Part shown: positions 23,491 through 33,698 of the stretch, one piece after another
Numbering within the stretch: the first letter of the stretch is position 1
How the letters are laid out: every line of letters begins with the position of its first letter
Assembly: GCF_900186125.1 (NCBI RefSeq)
Contig: NZ_FYBQ01000002.1
Span: 62,001 to 126,000, forward strand
From: Listeria goaensis
GTDB lineage: Bacteria; Bacillota; Bacilli; Lactobacillales; Listeriaceae
DNA length: 64,000 nt
Direction: 5' to 3'
Translations under genes and position numbers: made by a program
Notes under the pieces: model-generated
Database searches by the model: none
Seen by the model: the letters and a program-made list of their open reading frames with translations, nothing else
What the model was told of the DNA's origin: nothing

Positions 23491-24161
23491 TCTGCTCGAA
23501 AATGCGAAATGTCATTCAGTCGTTCAACTTTAAATAGGCCGTTTTCGTAAGCTAAAACTGTTACGCTGGCGTTGTCTAGGACAAAGCTTTCTGTGATGGA
23601 CGGCTCGAGTTCGTGGACGATGTTACGAATGGTGTTTCCGTGGGCCACAATTAGGACGTTTCCACCTGTGTCACGGTGTTGGTTGATGACGTGAAGGAAA
23701 CCTTTTTCGACGCGTGTCCAAAAGGTCATGAAGTCCTCGGCATCGCCAGTTGGGTCGGCTTTTTTCGTGTCGTTCATCATCGTTCTGACGTCCACTTTTG
23801 AAAAGAAGTCTTCCTGCGAATCGTAGCCGTTAGAGCGGGCGATTTCGTCCCACGCCACACTCCCCTTTTCCCCCTCAAAAGAACCGAAGAACGTTTCGCG
23901 AAATTCACTGCGAGGTTCAAGTTGCAGACCGAAGCCGTGTTTATTTTCGTGAAGCAAGATTTCAGCAGTTGAAATGGTGCGGTGCAAGTCACTCGAATAG
24001 GCGGCAACGAATTCTGTGTCCGCAAGACCTCGCCCGCTTTGACGCACGATTTCAATCCCTTCTGGTGTGAGCGGGGTGTCCGCCCAGCCTTGCATGCGCA
24101 GGTTTTTGTTTAAATAGGTTTGTCCATGTCTAACGAAATAAAGTGCAAGTTTTTTTGCCAT
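23487..24161 (-). CDS. Histidine phosphatase superfamily protein (phosphoglycerate mutase-like)
   Basis: Cytoplasmic phosphatase or mutase of 224 residues. The catalytic motif is YFVRHGQTYLNKNLRMQGWADTPLT with the phospho-accepting His near residue 11; the second His lies in LIVAHGNTIRN. The length and the lack of the glycolytic mutase insertions favour a broad-specificity phosphatase. The ATG at 24161 has AGGAGG upstream; a longer frame to 24254 would overlap gor. It follows gor by 16 bp in one operon. Confidence 0.85.
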   Translation of the reverse strand: MAKKLALYFVRHGQTYLNKNLRMQGWADTPLTPEGIEIVRQSGRGLADTEFVAAYSSDLHRTISTAEILLHENKHGFGLQLEPRSEFRETFFGSFEGEKGSVAWDEIARSNGYDSQEDFFSKVDVRTMMNDTKKADPTGDAEDFMTFWTRVEKGFLHVINQHRDTGGNVLIVAHGNTIRNIVHELEPSITESFVLDNASVTVLAYENGLFKVERLNDISHFRAE

Positions 24162-24177
24162 GATAGCTCCTCCTTTT

Positions 24178-25527
24178 TTATCGCATCGTAACAAATTCTT
24201 CGGCGCTCGTCGGGTGAATCGCAACTGTGTTGTCGAAATCAGCTTTCGTTGCACCCATCTTAATTGCTACTGCAAAGCCTTGTAATAATTCGTCCATGCC
24301 GGCTCCAATTCCGTGTAGTCCGACAATCTTTTCGTTAACGCCTTCGCAGACGAGTTTCATGCGGCACGGCTCGCGATGTTCGGTAATAACCGTGTACATC
24401 GATGTGAACGACGACGAATAAATTTTAATATTTTTCTCCCCAAATTTTGCTTTTGCTTCTTCTTCGGTTAAACCAATCGTCCCAATCGGCGGATGGCTGA
24501 ACACGACAGTCGGCACAAGATTGTAGTCCAAATGTTCGTCAAGCTTCCCGTTAAAAAGTCGCTCAGAAAGCCGTCTACCCGCTGCAATCGCTACTGGCGT
24601 CAGCTCGATATGCCCCGTCACATCACCGACCGCATAAATCCCCGGAACCGAAGTATTTTGATATTTATCAACTTTGACAAAACCTTTTGCGTCAAGTTCT
24701 ACGCCACTAGCGGCAATATTTAGCGTCTCAGTAACTGGAGTCCGCCCAATCGCCCAGATTAGCTTATCAACGACCGTTTCTTGCCCATTTTGGAGTTCAA
24801 GCGTTAGGCTGCCATCTTCGTTTTTTCGAACAGCTTGAGGCACGCTTTCCGTGTGCAGCTTCGGCCCCGTTTTCGCCATCAATTCTTTTAGGGTCTCCGA
24901 AATCATTGAATCAAAATGGCGCAGTGGCAGAGACTTGCGAACAAAAAGATGCGTATCTACGCCAAACGCGTTTAAAATCCCCGACAATTCAACAGCAATG
25001 TAGCCAGCTCCAACGACGGCCACGCGCTTTGGCAACTCACGCATTGCAAAAAAGCCGTTTGAATCCGTTCCAAACTCGGCGCCTGGAATATCCGGAATTG
25101 TCGGCTTGCCGCCAGTTGCAATTAAAAAGTGGTCCGCCGAATAAGTTTCGCCTGCGACCTCGACCGATTTTTCACTCGTAAATTTAGCGTAGCCGTTTAA
25201 AACCGTCACTTTATTTTTGTCTAAATTGGATTTATAAATACCGTGTAGCCGCTCAATATAGGCTTCGCGATTTTTGACGAGCGTTTTAAAGTCAAAATTC
25301 ACCTTTCCGTTTAACCCATAATCCGGGCCTAGTTTTTCAATGCCCTCTTTGATTTGCGCCCCGTACCACATCACTTTCTTTGGAACACAGCCAACATTGA
25401 CGCACGTCCCGCCAAGATGAACAGGCTCAACTAACGCCACCTTTTTCCCGTACATCGCCGCCCGATTCGCCGAAGCAATTCCACCACTGCCTCCGCCAAT
25501 AACAATATAGTCGTAATGTTTACTCAT
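24178..25527 (-). CDS. gor: Glutathione-disulfide reductase
   Basis: NADPH-dependent flavoenzyme that keeps glutathione reduced, 449 residues. FAD motif GGGSGG (10-15), redox pair in [14 protein letters not shown] site [10 protein letters not shown] and the C-terminal HPTSAEEF with the proton-relay His identify the pyridine nucleotide-disulfide family, and the overall pattern fits glutathione reductase. RBS GGAGG before the ATG at 25527. In Listeria, glutathione is both a redox buffer and the allosteric activator of PrfA. No terminator separates it clearly from the RpiR gene upstream. Confidence 0.87.
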   Translation of the reverse strand: MSKHYDYIVIGGGSGGIASANRAAMYGKKVALVEPVHLGGTCVNVGCVPKKVMWYGAQIKEGIEKLGPDYGLNGKVNFDFKTLVKNREAYIERLHGIYKSNLDKNKVTVLNGYAKFTSEKSVEVAGETYSADHFLIATGGKPTIPDIPGAEFGTDSNGFFAMRELPKRVAVVGAGYIAVELSGILNAFGVDTHLFVRKSLPLRHFDSMISETLKELMAKTGPKLHTESVPQAVRKNEDGSLTLELQNGQETVVDKLIWAIGRTPVTETLNIAASGVELDAKGFVKVDKYQNTSVPGIYAVGDVTGHIELTPVAIAAGRRLSERLFNGKLDEHLDYNLVPTVVFSHPPIGTIGLTEEEAKAKFGEKNIKIYSSSFTSMYTVITEHREPCRMKLVCEGVNEKIVGLHGIGAGMDELLQGFAVAIKMGATKADFDNTVAIHPTSAEEFVTMR

Positions 25528-25604
25528 AAAAATCCTCCATTCCTGACTAGCTCTTCTCAATTAAGTGTACTAGAAAAAGAGGATTTCTAATAGAAAAAAG
25601 CATT

Positions 25605-26393
25605 TTATTCGCCGCATTCTGGATCCATATCTTCCATAAATTGGTATAAAATCAGCTCCATAATCGCAATGGTTGAAATTCGCGATGTAATATCTAACGC
25701 ATCTAACTCGATTTCATCGGTAAAAATATATAAATTGATATCACTCATGTTCTGAATGATATTATTATCTGCGCCTGTTATAGAAATTAGCATCGGCGGC
25801 GTTTTGCGCGCTTTCAATTTTTGCGCAGTCTGAATCAGCTCAATATCGTGTCCGCCATATGTCAAAATAAAAACTAAATCATCGGGGCCAATATGTTGCA
25901 AAATCGCTTGCCGGTATTGATAATCTTCTGGAAACTCCACTAAAAAGCCACTCATCGTGTACAGATACTTAATATACTGAGCCGCATGTTTACTTAACCC
26001 TTTTGCAAAAAAATAAATTTTTGATTTATTCATAAGCTTTCGAGTGATTTTGGTCATCTTTGACGGCTCTAATACACGGACAGACTCTATAATATTTTTC
26101 AAATATTCTTCCCGATAATCTTTTTGTTCCACAACGAATGGAGATGGTTTTAGTTCTACTTTGCTTAAAAGAGTAAATTTAAGTACAGTTGTAAATTCGC
26201 TATAGCCTGAAAATCCTAATTTGCGAACAAAACGCAGGAATGTCGTGGTGGATACAAAACATTCCGCCGATACCTCACGAATGCTTTGATTTTTAATTGT
26301 ATTCATATTTTTTACAACGTAATCAAATAAAATTCGTTCATTTCGCGTCAAGGTTGATACATGTTTACTTGAGATTTCAAAAAAATCCATCAA
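25605..26393 (-). CDS. RpiR family transcriptional regulator of the agmatine operon
   Basis: Regulator of 262 residues with an N-terminal RpiR helix-turn-helix (about residues 15-80, SIREVSAECFVSTTTFLRFVRKLGFSGYSEF) and a SIS domain (about 110-240, IYFFAKGLSKHAAQYIKYL and DLVFILTYGGHDIELIQ). SIS domains bind phosphosugars, so control by sugar status is plausible. It follows the second agmatine deiminase by 11 bp, so it is in the operon it probably regulates, as in EGD-e lmo0041. Confidence 0.85.
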   Translation of the reverse strand: MMDFFEISSKHVSTLTRNERILFDYVVKNMNTIKNQSIREVSAECFVSTTTFLRFVRKLGFSGYSEFTTVLKFTLLSKVELKPSPFVVEQKDYREEYLKNIIESVRVLEPSKMTKITRKLMNKSKIYFFAKGLSKHAAQYIKYLYTMSGFLVEFPEDYQYRQAILQHIGPDDLVFILTYGGHDIELIQTAQKLKARKTPPMLISITGADNNIIQNMSDINLYIFTDEIELDALDITSRISTIAIMELILYQFMEDMDPECGE

Positions 26394-26404
26394 TAAGCGC
26401 TCCT

Positions 26405-27529
26405 TTATTTTACGGCTTCAACAAGATGCGTAATTTTGGGAATTTGTTCGGTAATGCAATGAATATTTCCTCCACCAAGCAAAATTTCCCGCGCTGGAAT
26501 TCCGATAATTTTGCGCGTTGGATATAGTGTTTGGAGAAGTTCCCGCGCCGCTATGTCATTTTCATCATCAAACAAAGGAAATATAATACCACCATTTGCT
26601 GTGTAGTAATTCACATAACTAGCTGCCAAACGATCACCAGGTTGTCTTGGAATTGTTCCTTTAATAGCGTCCACGCCTTCACTTTCTTCTCTCGTTATGT
26701 ACATTGGGGTGGGGCAATATAATTTATGTATGTGAAACTTTCTCCCCTTTGCATCTGTTTCATTTGCGAGCAATTGAAAACATTCTCTTGAAATCTCATA
26801 TTGCGGATCATTTTTATCATCTGTCCAAGATAAAACAATTTCGCCTGGTGCGGCAAAGTTCACAATATTATCAATATGGCCATTTGTTTCGTCCAAATAA
26901 AAACCGTGTGAAAGCCAAATGACTTTTGACACATTAAAATACGTTTTTAAAACGTCTTCAATCTCTGCTTTAGACAAATGTGGGTTACGTCCTTCTGATA
27001 ACAAACATTCTTCGGTGGTGATGAGCGTTCCGTCGCCGTCTACGTGAACGGAGCAACCTTCTAGCACGAACTTGTCCAAAAAGTAATAATCAATGCCAAA
27101 TAAATCACTTATCTTCCGGGCCATTTGGTCATCTTTCTCCCACGGAAAGTATAAGCCATCAAGTAGTCCGCCCCATGCATTAAAGCGAAAATCTACAGCA
27201 CGCATTTTCGTCCGTGCTTCATTTACTAAAAATATTGGGCCGTAATCACGCATCCATGCATCATTATTGCTCATTTCAATGACGCGAATATTGTCTGGTA
27301 ACATATAACGTGCGTTTGCGTACTGTTCATAAGACACAAACATGGTAACTGGCTCGAACTTGCTAATCGCCACCGCGACATCACGATAACTCTTCTGTGC
27401 AGGTTTTCCCCCAAGCCGCCAATTATCGGTTCGTTCTGGCCAAATCATAAGGCAGCCTTCATGTTCTTCAAATTCTCCAGGCATAAAGAATCCGTTTTCA
27501 TTTGGTGTTTCGTGTTTTAATTTTGCCAT
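26405..27529 (-). CDS. aguA2: Agmatine deiminase paralogue 2 (Cys-variant)
   Basis: Family enzyme converting agmatine to N-carbamoylputrescine and ammonia. The 374-residue protein keeps the catalytic Cys region [10 protein letters not shown] and the [19 protein letters not shown] and [11 protein letters not shown] motifs. It has Cys at the position equivalent to Gly157 of paralogue 1 (VLEGCS versus VLEGGS). In L. monocytogenes the Cys form (AguA2) is reported inactive and the Gly form active. The ATG at 27529 is preferred over 27535 because GGAGGG lies 6 bases upstream. A hairpin separates it from arcC, but it may be read through. Confidence 0.88.
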   Translation of the reverse strand: MAKLKHETPNENGFFMPGEFEEHEGCLMIWPERTDNWRLGGKPAQKSYRDVAVAISKFEPVTMFVSYEQYANARYMLPDNIRVIEMSNNDAWMRDYGPIFLVNEARTKMRAVDFRFNAWGGLLDGLYFPWEKDDQMARKISDLFGIDYYFLDKFVLEGCSVHVDGDGTLITTEECLLSEGRNPHLSKAEIEDVLKTYFNVSKVIWLSHGFYLDETNGHIDNIVNFAAPGEIVLSWTDDKNDPQYEISRECFQLLANETDAKGRKFHIHKLYCPTPMYITREESEGVDAIKGTIPRQPGDRLAASYVNYYTANGGIIFPLFDDENDIAARELLQTLYPTRKIIGIPAREILLGGGNIHCITEQIPKITHLVEAVK

Positions 27530-27567
27530 GTCCATCCCTCCACATTTCCATTATACAATAAACACGT

Positions 27568-27618
27568 AAAGCAAAATGGATTTTTAGTGAAAAATATCAC
27601 TAAAGTCCATTTTGCTTT
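27568..27618. terminator. Long hairpin between carbamate kinase and aguA2
   Basis: AAAGCAAAATGGA (27568-27580) pairs with TCCATTTTGCTTT (27606-27618) and an inner TTTAGTG/CACTAAA extends the stem past 20 bp. No long T-tract follows on the minus strand. It probably lowers or stabilises transcription between the two halves of the operon. Confidence 0.6.
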
Positions 27619-27621
27619 GTT

Positions 27622-28566
27622 TTAACCGGCGACAATAATCGTGCCGTCTTCATTTTCAAGAAATTGCCCGATATTTTCAAGCGATGTGATAACTGCCTTA
27701 CTCATTGGACGTTTCCGGACGAAATCTGTAGCTGCCTCAATTTTTGGTAGCATGCTACCTTTCGCAAATTGATTTTCCTCCATATATTTTTCCAGTTCTG
27801 AAACCGTGACTTGCGTCAATTTCTGCTGATTGGGCTGATTGAAGTTCACATACACATTATCGACGCCTGTTAATATAACAAGCAAATCTGCTTCCACCAT
27901 TTCCGCGAGTTTTAATGAGGCATAATCTTTATCAATAACCGTTTCAACACCGACTAAATCACCGTCATGGTTCACAACGGAAACCCCACCGCCGCCAGCT
28001 GAAATCGTCACAATACCGCCCTCAATAAGCTGTTTAATAGCTTTGTGTTCTTTAATCCCAACTGGTTTTGGTGATGGTACAACTTTCCTGTAGCCGCGTC
28101 CCGCATCTTCCACAAAAATCGCACCCGTTTCACGCATTTCAATTTCTGCTTCTTCTTTTGTTAAAAAAGGGCCAATTGGTTTTGTTGGATTTTGAAAGGC
28201 GCTGTCCTTTTCGTCTACAATGACCTGTGTGATGACCGAAACCGCTTCCTTCTCAATTCCATGTTTGTGAAACGCTTTATCAAGCGCATTTTGCATCCAG
28301 TAACCAATACTTCCTTGCGTCATCGCCACACATGAATCGAGCGGCAAAGCAGGGTTCTTTTCCGAATTGCTCGCTTGCTGTTGCAGTAACAAATTACCAA
28401 CTTGTGGCCCATTACCATGCGAAATAATTAAGTCATCGCCGTTTAAAATGAACTGCACGAGATGTTCGGCTGTTTCTTCCAATGCTTTTTGTTGTGCCTC
28501 AGCGCTTGCATCGCTCGATAAGATGGCGTTTCCGCCAAGCGCAACTACAATTTTACGTTTTCCCAT
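27622..28566 (-). CDS. arcC: Carbamate kinase
   Basis: Last step of agmatine fermentation: carbamoyl phosphate plus ADP gives ATP, CO2 and ammonia. The 314-residue protein shows [11 protein letters not shown] at the N-terminus, [27 protein letters not shown] and [13 protein letters not shown], all amino-acid-kinase landmarks of this enzyme. The ATG at 28566 has AGGAGGAAA upstream and is 16 bp after aguA1; the open frame continuing to 28788 only reflects overlap with aguA1. Confidence 0.92.
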   Translation of the reverse strand: MGKRKIVVALGGNAILSSDASAEAQQKALEETAEHLVQFILNGDDLIISHGNGPQVGNLLLQQQASNSEKNPALPLDSCVAMTQGSIGYWMQNALDKAFHKHGIEKEAVSVITQVIVDEKDSAFQNPTKPIGPFLTKEEAEIEMRETGAIFVEDAGRGYRKVVPSPKPVGIKEHKAIKQLIEGGIVTISAGGGGVSVVNHDGDLVGVETVIDKDYASLKLAEMVEADLLVILTGVDNVYVNFNQPNQQKLTQVTVSELEKYMEENQFAKGSMLPKIEAATDFVRKRPMSKAVITSLENIGQFLENEDGTIIVAG

Positions 28567-28582
28567 CTGCTTTCCTCCTAGA

Positions 28583-29674
28583 TTATCTTGGCACCTGTTG
28601 AGTGATACAGTGAATATTTCCACCGCCAAGTAAAATTTCGCGCGCGGGCACGCCAATGATTTCGCGATCTGGATATAGCTCTGAAAGCTTCTGTTTCGCC
28701 TCATTGTCTTTCGGGTCACCAAACAGTGGGAATACAACGCCTCCGTTTGCCGTATAATAATTGATATAGCTCGCTGCAAGACGATCACCTGCTACACGTG
28801 GTAATGTGCCTTCTACAGCATCTACGCCGTGACTTTCCTCTTCAGTAATTAAAATTGGCTTCGGCACATGGATTTTATGCACAACTAACTTGCGCCCTTT
28901 TGCGTCCACTTCCTGTTCAAGGATATCTAGGCATTCCTTGGAGATTTCATATTGTGGATCGCTTTTATCATCCGTCCAAGCAAGCGCAACAACGCCTGGT
29001 GCCACGTAATTAAGGATATTGTCAACATGGCCGTTTGTTTCGTCTAAATAAATGCCTCTTTTTAACCAAATAATCTTTTCAAGGTTTAAATATTCTTTTA
29101 GCACTTGTTCGATTTGTTCTTTGGAAAGTTGCGGGTTGCGGCCTTCTGAGAGCAAGCATTCTTCGGTTGCAATGAGCGTTCCCTCGCCGTCAACGTGAAT
29201 CGATCCTCCTTCTAAGACGAAATTGGCTAAACGGTAACGGTCCTTCATTTCGAGTTCAGCGATTTTTTGCGCGACTTGATCATCTTTGTCCCACGGGAAG
29301 TAGAGGCCATCTGTTAGGCCCCCCCATGCATTAAAGCTCCAATCGACTGCACGAATATCACCAGCATCATTTTTCACAAAAGTTGGGCCCGAGTCTCTCA
29401 CCCAAGCATCATCATTATCGATTTCAACAACACGCACCTCATCTGGCAACATATAGCGCGCATTATTAAATTGAGCTGTTGACACGCCAACAGTTACTTG
29501 TTCAAATTTTGAAATAGCTGTTGCCACATCTGCAAAAGCCTTTTGAGCGGGCTTAGCGCCATTACGCCAATTGTCCGTGCGTTCTGGCCATAACATATAA
29601 CAACCTGCATGTCTTTCGAATTCTCCTGGCATTCTAAAACCATCTTTTTTTGGTGAGCTATCAATTGTTTTCAC
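28583..29674 (-). CDS. aguA1: Agmatine deiminase paralogue 1 (Gly157 form)
   Basis: Converts agmatine to N-carbamoylputrescine and ammonia; cytoplasmic, 363 residues. Motifs: [41 protein letters not shown], and the catalytic Cys in [12 protein letters not shown]. Residue 157 is Gly (VLEGGS), the form shown to be active in L. monocytogenes. It starts with GTG behind GGGAG and overlaps the antiporter gene by 14 bp, so translation is coupled. Ammonia from this step supports acid tolerance. Confidence 0.92.
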   Translation of the reverse strand: MKTIDSSPKKDGFRMPGEFERHAGCYMLWPERTDNWRNGAKPAQKAFADVATAISKFEQVTVGVSTAQFNNARYMLPDEVRVVEIDNDDAWVRDSGPTFVKNDAGDIRAVDWSFNAWGGLTDGLYFPWDKDDQVAQKIAELEMKDRYRLANFVLEGGSIHVDGEGTLIATEECLLSEGRNPQLSKEQIEQVLKEYLNLEKIIWLKRGIYLDETNGHVDNILNYVAPGVVALAWTDDKSDPQYEISKECLDILEQEVDAKGRKLVVHKIHVPKPILITEEESHGVDAVEGTLPRVAGDRLAASYINYYTANGGVVFPLFGDPKDNEAKQKLSELYPDREIIGVPAREILLGGGNIHCITQQVPR

Positions 29675-31064
29675 TCGAATTCACTCCCTCTTCCCTATTC
29701 TTTTCCTTCTTCTTTCCAGCTACGAAAATACAAATTTCACCAATGACAAATGCGATGATAGAGCCAATTAAAATTGGAATTTTTTCATTTAATTCAGCGC
29801 TAGAACCATTTAGAGGAACCGCTGAAAAAATCAGTGTAACGACAAGTAGCACAACTGGAACAAACGTAATCAGTCGTAGCACTACTTTTCCACCAGGTAC
29901 CTTAAACGGACGCTCGCGGTCCGGATCGATTTTGCGAAGTTTTAAAAATGCCGGGAACATCATAATATATGAAGCTAAAAGGGCCACAACGTTTAATGCG
30001 AAAAACGCCCAAAAAATGTTCTCGTTTGGAATGAGTGGCGCAATCACAATTAATACTGAAGCAACAATCCCATTTAAAATGCTTGAGCCAATCGGCATTT
30101 CATTTTTCTTATTCACCTTCCCAAATACGCTAGGCAAGTCATTATGCTTCGCTGCATACATCGCTACATAGTTCACACCAAGCGCCCACGAAATTAAGTT
30201 TGCAATGAGCGTATACATAAACATAAGCCCAATAATAATGACAAATGGGTTGATGCCGCCAACAAGCATAATGAAACTATCAATTAGTCCGCTAGACGTT
30301 GAAAGTTCTGACGTTGGAATGGCTGCCCCCATACCAAATGCTGCTAGCAAATAGAAAAATGCAATTAATATTCCACCGTAAATAATCGCTTGCGGAATTT
30401 GTTTTTTCGGATTTTCCATATCGCTCGCAAGCGTCGTCACGACTTCAAATCCTAAAAAGTTAAATAAAATAATAGAAATAAACGATAAACTTTGCAAATC
30501 AAAGCTCGGTAGTAACGCTTTCCCAGAAAAATCATTCGCCAAGCCTTTTGTAATCGCAAAATAAATGCCTAGTGCTCCTAAGCTAATCATAATAGCAACC
30601 TTACAAAAAGCTGCGACATTCAGTATCCATTTGCTATCGCTCACCGGATAACAACTGATTAAAACAACTAGCCAAACGAAAATAAGTTGAATGAAAATTG
30701 AAACTGGCGTACTAATATTCAGCTTAAAAATTTGTCCGCCTACTTCTACGAATAAAACGGCGAGGCTCGCCATCCAAATTGGGTAGTTAATCCAGTAAAA
30801 CCAGGCAACACGGCCACCCCATTTTCTCCCAAAAGCCCTTTTTACCCAATCATAAATCCCGCCCTCATCATCATACGTTGTCCCAAGTTCTGCGGAAATA
30901 AGTCCATATGGCAGGAAAAATAAAATCAAAAGTGCAATCCACCAGAAAAATTGTGATGAACCAATGGCCGCCGCAGGAGCTGCTGACTCCACGACTAAAA
31001 TAACACAAACCGCCATCAAAACAGCATCAAATAAACGAAATTTCTTTTTCTCCAAAATACCCAC
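29661..31064 (-). CDS. Agmatine/putrescine antiporter, APC family
   Basis: Inner-membrane exchanger of 467 residues with twelve predicted helices. [17 protein letters not shown], the [12 protein letters not shown] loop and [24 protein letters not shown] are APC landmarks. Its place between putrescine carbamoyltransferase and agmatine deiminase, as in other agmatine deiminase operons (AguD), indicates agmatine import coupled to putrescine export. Substrate assigned from context. Confidence 0.87.
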   Translation of the reverse strand: MGILEKKKFRLFDAVLMAVCVILVVESAAPAAAIGSSQFFWWIALLILFFLPYGLISAELGTTYDDEGGIYDWVKRAFGRKWGGRVAWFYWINYPIWMASLAVLFVEVGGQIFKLNISTPVSIFIQLIFVWLVVLISCYPVSDSKWILNVAAFCKVAIMISLGALGIYFAITKGLANDFSGKALLPSFDLQSLSFISIILFNFLGFEVVTTLASDMENPKKQIPQAIIYGGILIAFFYLLAAFGMGAAIPTSELSTSSGLIDSFIMLVGGINPFVIIIGLMFMYTLIANLISWALGVNYVAMYAAKHNDLPSVFGKVNKKNEMPIGSSILNGIVASVLIVIAPLIPNENIFWAFFALNVVALLASYIMMFPAFLKLRKIDPDRERPFKVPGGKVVLRLITFVPVVLLVVTLIFSAVPLNGSSAELNEKIPILIGSIIAFVIGEICIFVAGKKKEKNREEGVNSSENN

Positions 31065-31114
31065 TCCTTTTTTTAAGTGGGGGAGAAGGTTGCCCCTCTC
31101 CTCCTTGGTTCAAA

Positions 31115-32143
31115 CTATTTTTCTTGTGGCGCATTTCTAAGTAAAAGCTCAAGCTCGGCATCATACACATTTCCTACTTTTTCTGATGCAAAATTCAAGT
31201 ATGGCTTCATAAAGAAAACGAGAAGCGCACGCATCGCTGTTAACCTGTTTTCTGCCTCATCAATGACAACCGAATAAGAGGCATCAAGCACTTCGTCGGT
31301 CACTTCTTCCCCTCTAGTCGCTGGAAGACAATGCATAAATTTCACATCTGGACTCGCCATTTCAATCATTTCTTTGTTCACTTGATACTTCGGATAGAAG
31401 ACTTTCATACGCTCCTCTTCCGAAAGTTCAGCTTCATACAAACCATACCATACGTCTGTATAAATGAAGTCTGCATCCTGAAGAGCCTCACGAGGATCTT
31501 CAGTGATGAGATAGCTACCACCAGAAACCTTGCAATTTTCTTCCGCAATTTCCAAATGATTTTCTTTGAGCTGAAAACCTTTCGGACCATACTGTACAAA
31601 ATTCATTCCGAGTTTTGTTGCCATAAACATCGTGGACGCACAAACTTGCGTAGCATCGCCCACAAAAACAATTTTGCAATCCTCAATTTTTTTACCCTCA
31701 GGTAAATGTTCAAACATCGTAATTGCATCCCCAAGTTCTTGCGTTGGGTGATTGTAGTCACTCATACCATTAATGACTGGAATGGACGCCGTATTCGCCA
31801 ATTCCTGAACCGTATGATGTCTTTCTACACGAGCCATTAAAATATCTACTAAACGCGATAAAACGCGCGCTGTATCCCCAACCGATTCGTGCCCACCTAA
31901 TTGAATTTGCCCTGGTGCTAAATACTGTGCGTGCCCACCTAATTGTGTCATCGCCGTTTCAAATGACACGCGTGTCCGTGTTGATGACTGCTCAAAAATC
32001 ATTCCAAGTGTTTTATGCTTAAGAAGCTGTGGGTAATGTCCATCTTTTATGGATTGCTTCATTTTTAAAGCTATTTCAATCATGAATAGAATTTCTTCTT
32101 TTGAAAAATCTTTCGTATCTACAAAATCACGTTTTTTCGTCAT
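31115..32143 (-). CDS. Putrescine carbamoyltransferase
   Basis: Phosphorolyses N-carbamoylputrescine to putrescine and carbamoyl phosphate. The protein is 342 residues of the OTCase fold: carbamoyl phosphate motif [19 protein letters not shown], and [15 protein letters not shown]. The last region lacks the strict ornithine signature DxxxSMG and reads [14 protein letters not shown], as in AguB/Ptc enzymes. The ATG at 32143 has GAGGTG upstream. First gene of the agmatine operon; a GC-rich inverted repeat lies between it and the antiporter gene (31075-31110). Confidence 0.87.
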   Translation of the reverse strand: MTKKRDFVDTKDFSKEEILFMIEIALKMKQSIKDGHYPQLLKHKTLGMIFEQSSTRTRVSFETAMTQLGGHAQYLAPGQIQLGGHESVGDTARVLSRLVDILMARVERHHTVQELANTASIPVINGMSDYNHPTQELGDAITMFEHLPEGKKIEDCKIVFVGDATQVCASTMFMATKLGMNFVQYGPKGFQLKENHLEIAEENCKVSGGSYLITEDPREALQDADFIYTDVWYGLYEAELSEEERMKVFYPKYQVNKEMIEMASPDVKFMHCLPATRGEEVTDEVLDASYSVVIDEAENRLTAMRALLVFFMKPYLNFASEKVGNVYDAELELLLRNAPQEK

Positions 32144-32236
32144 CCTTCTCACCTCAAAATTAGATTCTAACGGGCTTTACTCGAGTTTTATTTGCCGCAT
32201 GTTCATCATAATACAAGCATTTCTAATTTGGAATAG

Positions 32237-32263
32237 AAAAAAGCGTTTTCAAAACGAAAACGC
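32237..32263 (-). terminator. Terminator between the Crp/Fnr gene and the agmatine operon
   Basis: GCGTTTTC-aaaac-GAAAACGC (32243-32263) followed on the minus strand by a T-tract. It separates the regulator transcript from the agmatine operon. Confidence 0.8.
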
Positions 32264-32269
32264 AAGGCT

Positions 32270-32302
32270 TGTAACCTGTTACATTTTGCGTAACAGATTA
32301 CA
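32270..32302. promoter_or_regulatory. Tandem Crp/Fnr-like boxes upstream of the agmatine operon
   Basis: TGTAACCTGTTACA (32270-32283) is a perfect 14-base dyad and CGTAACAGATTACA (32289-32302) a near copy, centred 19 bp apart. They have the half-site length and spacing of PrfA/Crp/Fnr sites. Together they also form a 14-bp imperfect hairpin, so an RNA role is not excluded. Confidence 0.45.
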
Positions 32303-32358
32303 ACGCTAAAAGTGCTGTAAAATTTTTATTTCTTGGTTCAAATAGAATTTGAAGTTTA

Positions 32359-32982
32359 TCAATTTCTGATATAAAGCGTTCGATTGTCCATTTTAATCTC
32401 TCTTTTTTTAATGAGTGCTGCTAGCAAAATATCTAATTGTTGGCGCGAAATATGACTATATTTTGACAAAGTTATCTTATTTATAAAAGATGGTATTTGG
32501 TAATATCCTTTCTCAATTTTTATGTTCAGTTTTTCACAAATCATTTTTAGCGAACACATAAGTCTTTCTTCTGAGGAGTATTGGTATTTTATTAGTTCAT
32601 TGTACAGATTCATATTATTAAGTAAAGAAATATCAAGAAACCATTTTAAATACGTCGGCTTATTCGTTGCAAAATTCAGGAAATATTCTCGATAAACGAA
32701 CACCACTTTTACATCCGTATCGCACACTAACTGAAGATCATTATGAATACTTAGCTCTGACACTTGCTGATTGATGACATCCCCATCTGAAAAGAACAGT
32801 ATGATTTGTTTGTTTCTACTCTCTAAGTGCATAGTCCCGTCTATCACAATCATAAACTCTTCTTTAAAATACTTCCCCGAAATCATTGTGCTTTTAATCA
32901 AATCCATTCGACGAACCCAAGTCGGCTCTGCCTGATTCTTCTCTAAATCCTTTATGACCTTGACTGTTTCTTTATTTTTCAT
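32359..32982 (-). CDS. Crp/Fnr (PrfA-like) family regulator
   Basis: Regulator of 207 residues. The N-terminal part (about 20-120) fits the cyclic-nucleotide-binding barrel (FMIVIDGTMHLES, IILFFSDGDVINQ), then a long dimer helix and a C-terminal helix-turn-helix (TLSKYSHISRQQLDILLAALIKKREI). No Cys cluster for an Fe-S centre. The ATG at 32982 is 7 bases after AGGAG. It resembles the many divergent Crp/Fnr paralogues of Listeria; the effector is unknown. The position upstream of the agmatine operon suggests control of it. Confidence 0.8.
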   Translation of the reverse strand: MKNKETVKVIKDLEKNQAEPTWVRRMDLIKSTMISGKYFKEEFMIVIDGTMHLESRNKQIILFFSDGDVINQQVSELSIHNDLQLVCDTDVKVVFVYREYFLNFATNKPTYLKWFLDISLLNNMNLYNELIKYQYSSEERLMCSLKMICEKLNIKIEKGYYQIPSFINKITLSKYSHISRQQLDILLAALIKKREIKMDNRTLYIRN

Positions 32983-33041
32983 TCTACTCACTCCTATTTT
33001 AATTTTTATAACTTAGGATATCAAAAAGCTTCTACTTTATC

Positions 33042-33091
33042 GTGTATAAACTATACACAACCACTATATTTCTCTAAAAATAATGTGACAA
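33042..33091 (-). promoter_or_regulatory. Promoter and start-site dyad of the Crp/Fnr-type gene
   Basis: On the minus strand TTGTCA (33086-33091), a 17-base spacer and TATAGT (33063-33068). The dyad GTGTATA-aac-TATACAC (33042-33058) covers the expected start point and is a likely repressor or autoregulatory site. Confidence 0.7.
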
Positions 33092-33119
33092 AATTTTCAT
33101 AAATACGTATACCTCCCCT

Positions 33120-33321
33120 ATGTTAGAAGAACAATTTATCTCCCCTCTTTTTTATAAAACACTAACAGATTCAACTTCAACAAAAGCACCCACATCAGTA
33201 TTACCAAAAACAGGTGATACGTATTTTAGTCGGACTTGGCACATTATTAGGCGCTCTTGCAATATTCACTCGCAGACAAAGAGAACAAATAAAAATGATT
33301 TGCCCTTATTTACATAAATAG
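33120..33321 (+). pseudogene. Remnant of an LPXTG surface-protein C-terminus
   Basis: The frame from 33120 reaches LPKTGD (33201-33218), then breaks. The adjacent frame from 33217 continues as RILVGLGTLLGALAIFTRRQRE, a membrane helix and basic tail, to a stop at 33319. The DNA closely matches the 3' end of the intact gene ending at 35744, with a 14-base deletion after LPKTGD and a 3-base deletion in the helix. It is the frameshifted tail of a lost sortase-anchored protein. The upstream codons show no recognisable domain. Confidence 0.75.
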
Positions 33322-33698
33322 AAGCTCTAATTTTGTCTATAAACAAATAAAATGAGATGAATGATAGGTCACTTCACTTTGTTTAATCTCCTTGAAAAAT
33401 TGCTCTATGCTAATAAATAGCCAAAAGCGACAAGATATAAATCTAATTATGAACGAAAATCACAAAGTTCATCAATTCGTAAAAAAAAGCGATTAGTTAT
33501 GTCGAATTTACACACGAGTATGTTCTATAACTCTGTTAAGCTTAAACACGTATCCAAGACGAAAAAACTATGTTATTTCTACTGCCAAACGGCATAATCC
33601 TTATCTAAGAAATAATGTAACCAAGTTTACACCATAAACATCTTGATTGTAGTACCGGATATTAAGGGATTTAAAATAAATGGGAAAAGGAGAACAAA
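33322..33698. other. AT-rich intergenic region upstream of the surface-protein gene
   Basis: About 375 bases with no convincing reading frame. It must hold the promoter of the gene at 33699, but no clear -35/-10 pair was found. TAAC-tct-GTTA near 33530 is a weak Crp/PrfA-like dyad and does not meet the PrfA consensus. The base composition is more AT-rich than the flanking core regions. Confidence 0.4.

Noticed and set aside
33520-33545. Possible PrfA box upstream of the surface-protein gene
   Set aside because: The dyad TAAC-tct-GTTA aligns to the PrfA consensus with four mismatches, too weak to claim.
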